Shown piece by piece: positions 23,160 to 24,708 of a stretch of 24,708 nt of DNA; position 1 is the first letter of the stretch; the number at the start of each line of letters is the position of its first letter. The stretch is taken from contig CAZZKG010000056.1 in assembly GCA_964654825.1 (NCBI GenBank), forward strand, positions 1-24,708, read 5' to 3'. Origin of the DNA: CAZZKG01 sp964654825. Its GTDB lineage: Bacteria; Gemmatimonadota; CAZMKB01. Under the pieces are notes generated by a model that was not told the origin of the DNA, did not search any database, and worked only from the letters and a program-made list of their open reading frames with translations. Both the position numbers and the translations under genes were made by a program.

Positions 23160-24584
23160 TCATTCGACCATAGAGTACATGGGATCCCAGGGTGGGAGGA
23201 CGACAGGTTCGGTCTTGAATATGTCGAGCAGCTTGTCCGGCACGTATTTCCTGTGGACAACCACCGCGTACAGGTACTCATCGAACCAGGCGTCGGTCAT
23301 GGTGAAGAGTCCCTTGTCTCCGTGTTCATCCCCCCAGCTGTTCTCGACCAGCCATTTCCGGGGCTTCCCGCCCATGAGGTCGACCCCGATGAACGTCATC
23401 GCGTGGGTCGGGATGCTGTTGTGATACTTGATCCGCTCTTCCTTTGTCAGACTAGCGTCGACGCCGTACACGGACCGGTAATCGATGATGTCTATGGCCA
23501 TGACCCCCATTTCATCGTTCCTGTAATGCTCTTTCCCCACGTCACAGCCGAACCACACCGGCTCGTCGTCGAGCACCGATTTGAGAGCCATCTGCTTGAG
23601 GTCCTGGATCGGGAGGTTTGCGAATGTCATGTTGGGCCGGTCGGCCATGTCCCGGTCCATCTCTATCTGGTAGAGTTTTCCATACGGATGCACGGGGCAG
23701 TCGAGGAAATAGTAATAGTCCGCGAGGTCGAGCCCGACGACATCTCGGTAGAACGACTGGGGCGTGTAGATTTTGAGTTCACCGGCTTTCCCCTTCGAGT
23801 CGACCGGTCTCCATTCGAACTCGGCGGGAGGGATCCCCAGGTTGAGGGCGAGCATCTTATATACCTCGCCCAGCATCTTCTCCTTCGTCTCCCTGAGCTG
23901 TGTGGGCGATTTCCCTTCATCATGCATAGCCCTGAGCTTCCCGGCGTCCTTTCGGAGCTTCTGGCTTATGATCGAATTCATGTTCCCCGAATGGCTGCTG
24001 TTGTAAGTCTCCGGCATGATTTCCTTCGGGACAACACCGTACTTTTCGACCAGATCGACCACCATGTTCCACTGCCCTCCGTCGGAGAACGGGTGTTTGA
24101 ACAACCACTCGATTTTTCTGTCGGAGAGGTCCAGGTCGCAAGTTTCGATGATGGCTTCGAGGAAGAGATTCGCCTTCTCGAGCTTGTCCCAGAACTGACC
24201 GTAGCTCTGACTGAACTCGAAATTCTCCATGTCGAATTTTTCCCTGACACGCTGCCGCAGAACGTTGTACCCTGCAAAGAGCCAGCATCGGCCGGTGCTC
24301 TTCTGATCGGTGATCCCCTTCACTTCGATCCTGTGAGAGAAGGTCTCGCCGACCTCCAACCACTTCTGCCTGTTGAAGGCGATCTCATTCACCTTGTTCT
24401 TCGTAAGGGCGTTGAGCATGGTCATGTTGTGCGGATCGGCCCGGAAACCGGCCCGCCAGGCCGTAATGTGCTCACTCGTAATACCTCCGTTCCCGGACTC
24501 GGCGGCGACCGCGATCTGAAGCAGCCCCACCAGAGTGATCAGGCAGAATGTGCATACAGCAATTTTCGTGGCTCGGTTGTTCAT
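23160..24584 (-). CDS. Exported C1-family cysteine peptidase (bleomycin hydrolase/PepC-like)
   Basis: 474-aa papain-fold aminopeptidase of the C1B family. The catalytic residues are Gln94 and Cys100 in DQKSTGRCWLFAG, His394 in PTHAMTF and Asn415 in VENSWGDE. The C-terminus ends PPWDPMYSMVE, like the C-terminal arm that sits in the active site of bleomycin hydrolase and PepC and makes them aminopeptidases; length fits the family. Unlike the cytosolic prototypes it has a Sec signal (TM-like 8-27, cleavage near AVAA-ES), so it should act in the periplasm or outside. Related exported forms occur in Bacteroidota. The ATG at 24584 has AAGGAG upstream. No clear promoter is seen in the 124 nt before it. 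Confidence 0.93.
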   Translation of the reverse strand: MNNRATKIAVCTFCLITLVGLLQIAVAAESGNGGITSEHITAWRAGFRADPHNMTMLNALTKNKVNEIAFNRQKWLEVGETFSHRIEVKGITDQKSTGRCWLFAGYNVLRQRVREKFDMENFEFSQSYGQFWDKLEKANLFLEAIIETCDLDLSDRKIEWLFKHPFSDGGQWNMVVDLVEKYGVVPKEIMPETYNSSHSGNMNSIISQKLRKDAGKLRAMHDEGKSPTQLRETKEKMLGEVYKMLALNLGIPPAEFEWRPVDSKGKAGELKIYTPQSFYRDVVGLDLADYYYFLDCPVHPYGKLYQIEMDRDMADRPNMTFANLPIQDLKQMALKSVLDDEPVWFGCDVGKEHYRNDEMGVMAIDIIDYRSVYGVDASLTKEERIKYHNSIPTHAMTFIGVDLMGGKPRKWLVENSWGDEHGDKGLFTMTDAWFDEYLYAVVVHRKYVPDKLLDIFKTEPVVLPPWDPMYSMVE

Positions 24585-24708
24585 TGCGTTACTCCTTCGC
24601 CCGGTGTCAACAGGGACCGGTGCCGGCCTCGAGATTCTCCCCTACCGCCGCCGGCCATTTTTACAATACGAATTTCCGCACGTTGATGTGCGTCGATCTG
24701 TTCTTGAA

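Noticed and set aside
23253..24686. Long + strand frame of about 477 codons opposite the C1 peptidase
   Set aside because: It is the complement of a gene with an intact catalytic triad. Its length reflects the codon bias of the sense gene, and no recognisable motif is present.

Overview
The window looks like a chromosomal segment of an uncultured Gram-negative bacterium of the FCB-like assemblage (Krumholzibacteriota, Eisenbacteria, Latescibacterota, Zixibacteria and relatives). This placement is inferred. It rests on a secreted protein with the NYPNPFNP-type C-terminal sorting/FlgD-like domain, an ActABCDEF alternative complex III operon, lipoprotein and Sec signals, and clean Shine-Dalgarno sites. 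I see no phage, IS element, CRISPR array, tRNA or rRNA.

Layout. (a) 1-1443: a low-complexity poly-C tract, a gene-poor stretch, and a secreted plastocyanin-like cupredoxin with a sorting domain (- strand). (b) 1849-2625: a sirtuin under a good sigma-70 promoter. (c) 2620-5835 (- strand): a nickel regulon, nikR-nikM-nikN(PDGLE)-nikQ-nikO, with a sigma-70 promoter overlapped by two direct GTGTTAC boxes. (d) 6063-6998 (+): a four-TM fragment resembling CcoN/NorB fused to two DUF1858 modules, behind what reads as a class II FNR/DNR-type promoter. (e) 6999-13971 (- strand): the complete respiratory quinol:electron-acceptor oxidoreductase operon actA-B-C-D-E-F (alternative complex III), driven by a TTGACA-N17-TATTAT promoter. 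(f) 14054-15895 (- strand): a class I methyltransferase and an extended SDR epimerase/reductase, coupled, with their own promoter. (g) 16105-19206: an ECF sigma factor, a zinc-finger anti-sigma, a secreted DUF302 protein and a six-TM protein (all -), bracketed by two short + strand genes for single-TM proteins that are paralogous to each other. These two were found by reading the DNA and are too short for most gene callers. (h) 19504-24584: a DUF3604/PHP-like lipoprotein, a Mn-type superoxide dismutase, a small-molecule O-methyltransferase, and an exported bleomycin-hydrolase-type cysteine peptidase.

How it fits together. ActA-F would oxidise menaquinol or another quinol through ActC and pass electrons through the ActB iron-sulfur clusters and the ActA/ActE haems to a carrier or oxidase that is not encoded here. 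The convergent haem-ligand-bearing DUF1858 protein has an anaerobic/NO-type regulator site. With SOD and the ECF module it suggests a cell moving between oxic and anoxic conditions. Nickel uptake implies a Ni enzyme elsewhere in the genome.

Best candidates for something undescribed are the ECF/DUF302 module framed by paralogous micro-membrane proteins (16105-19206), and the CcoN-fragment/DUF1858 fusion (6063-6998).
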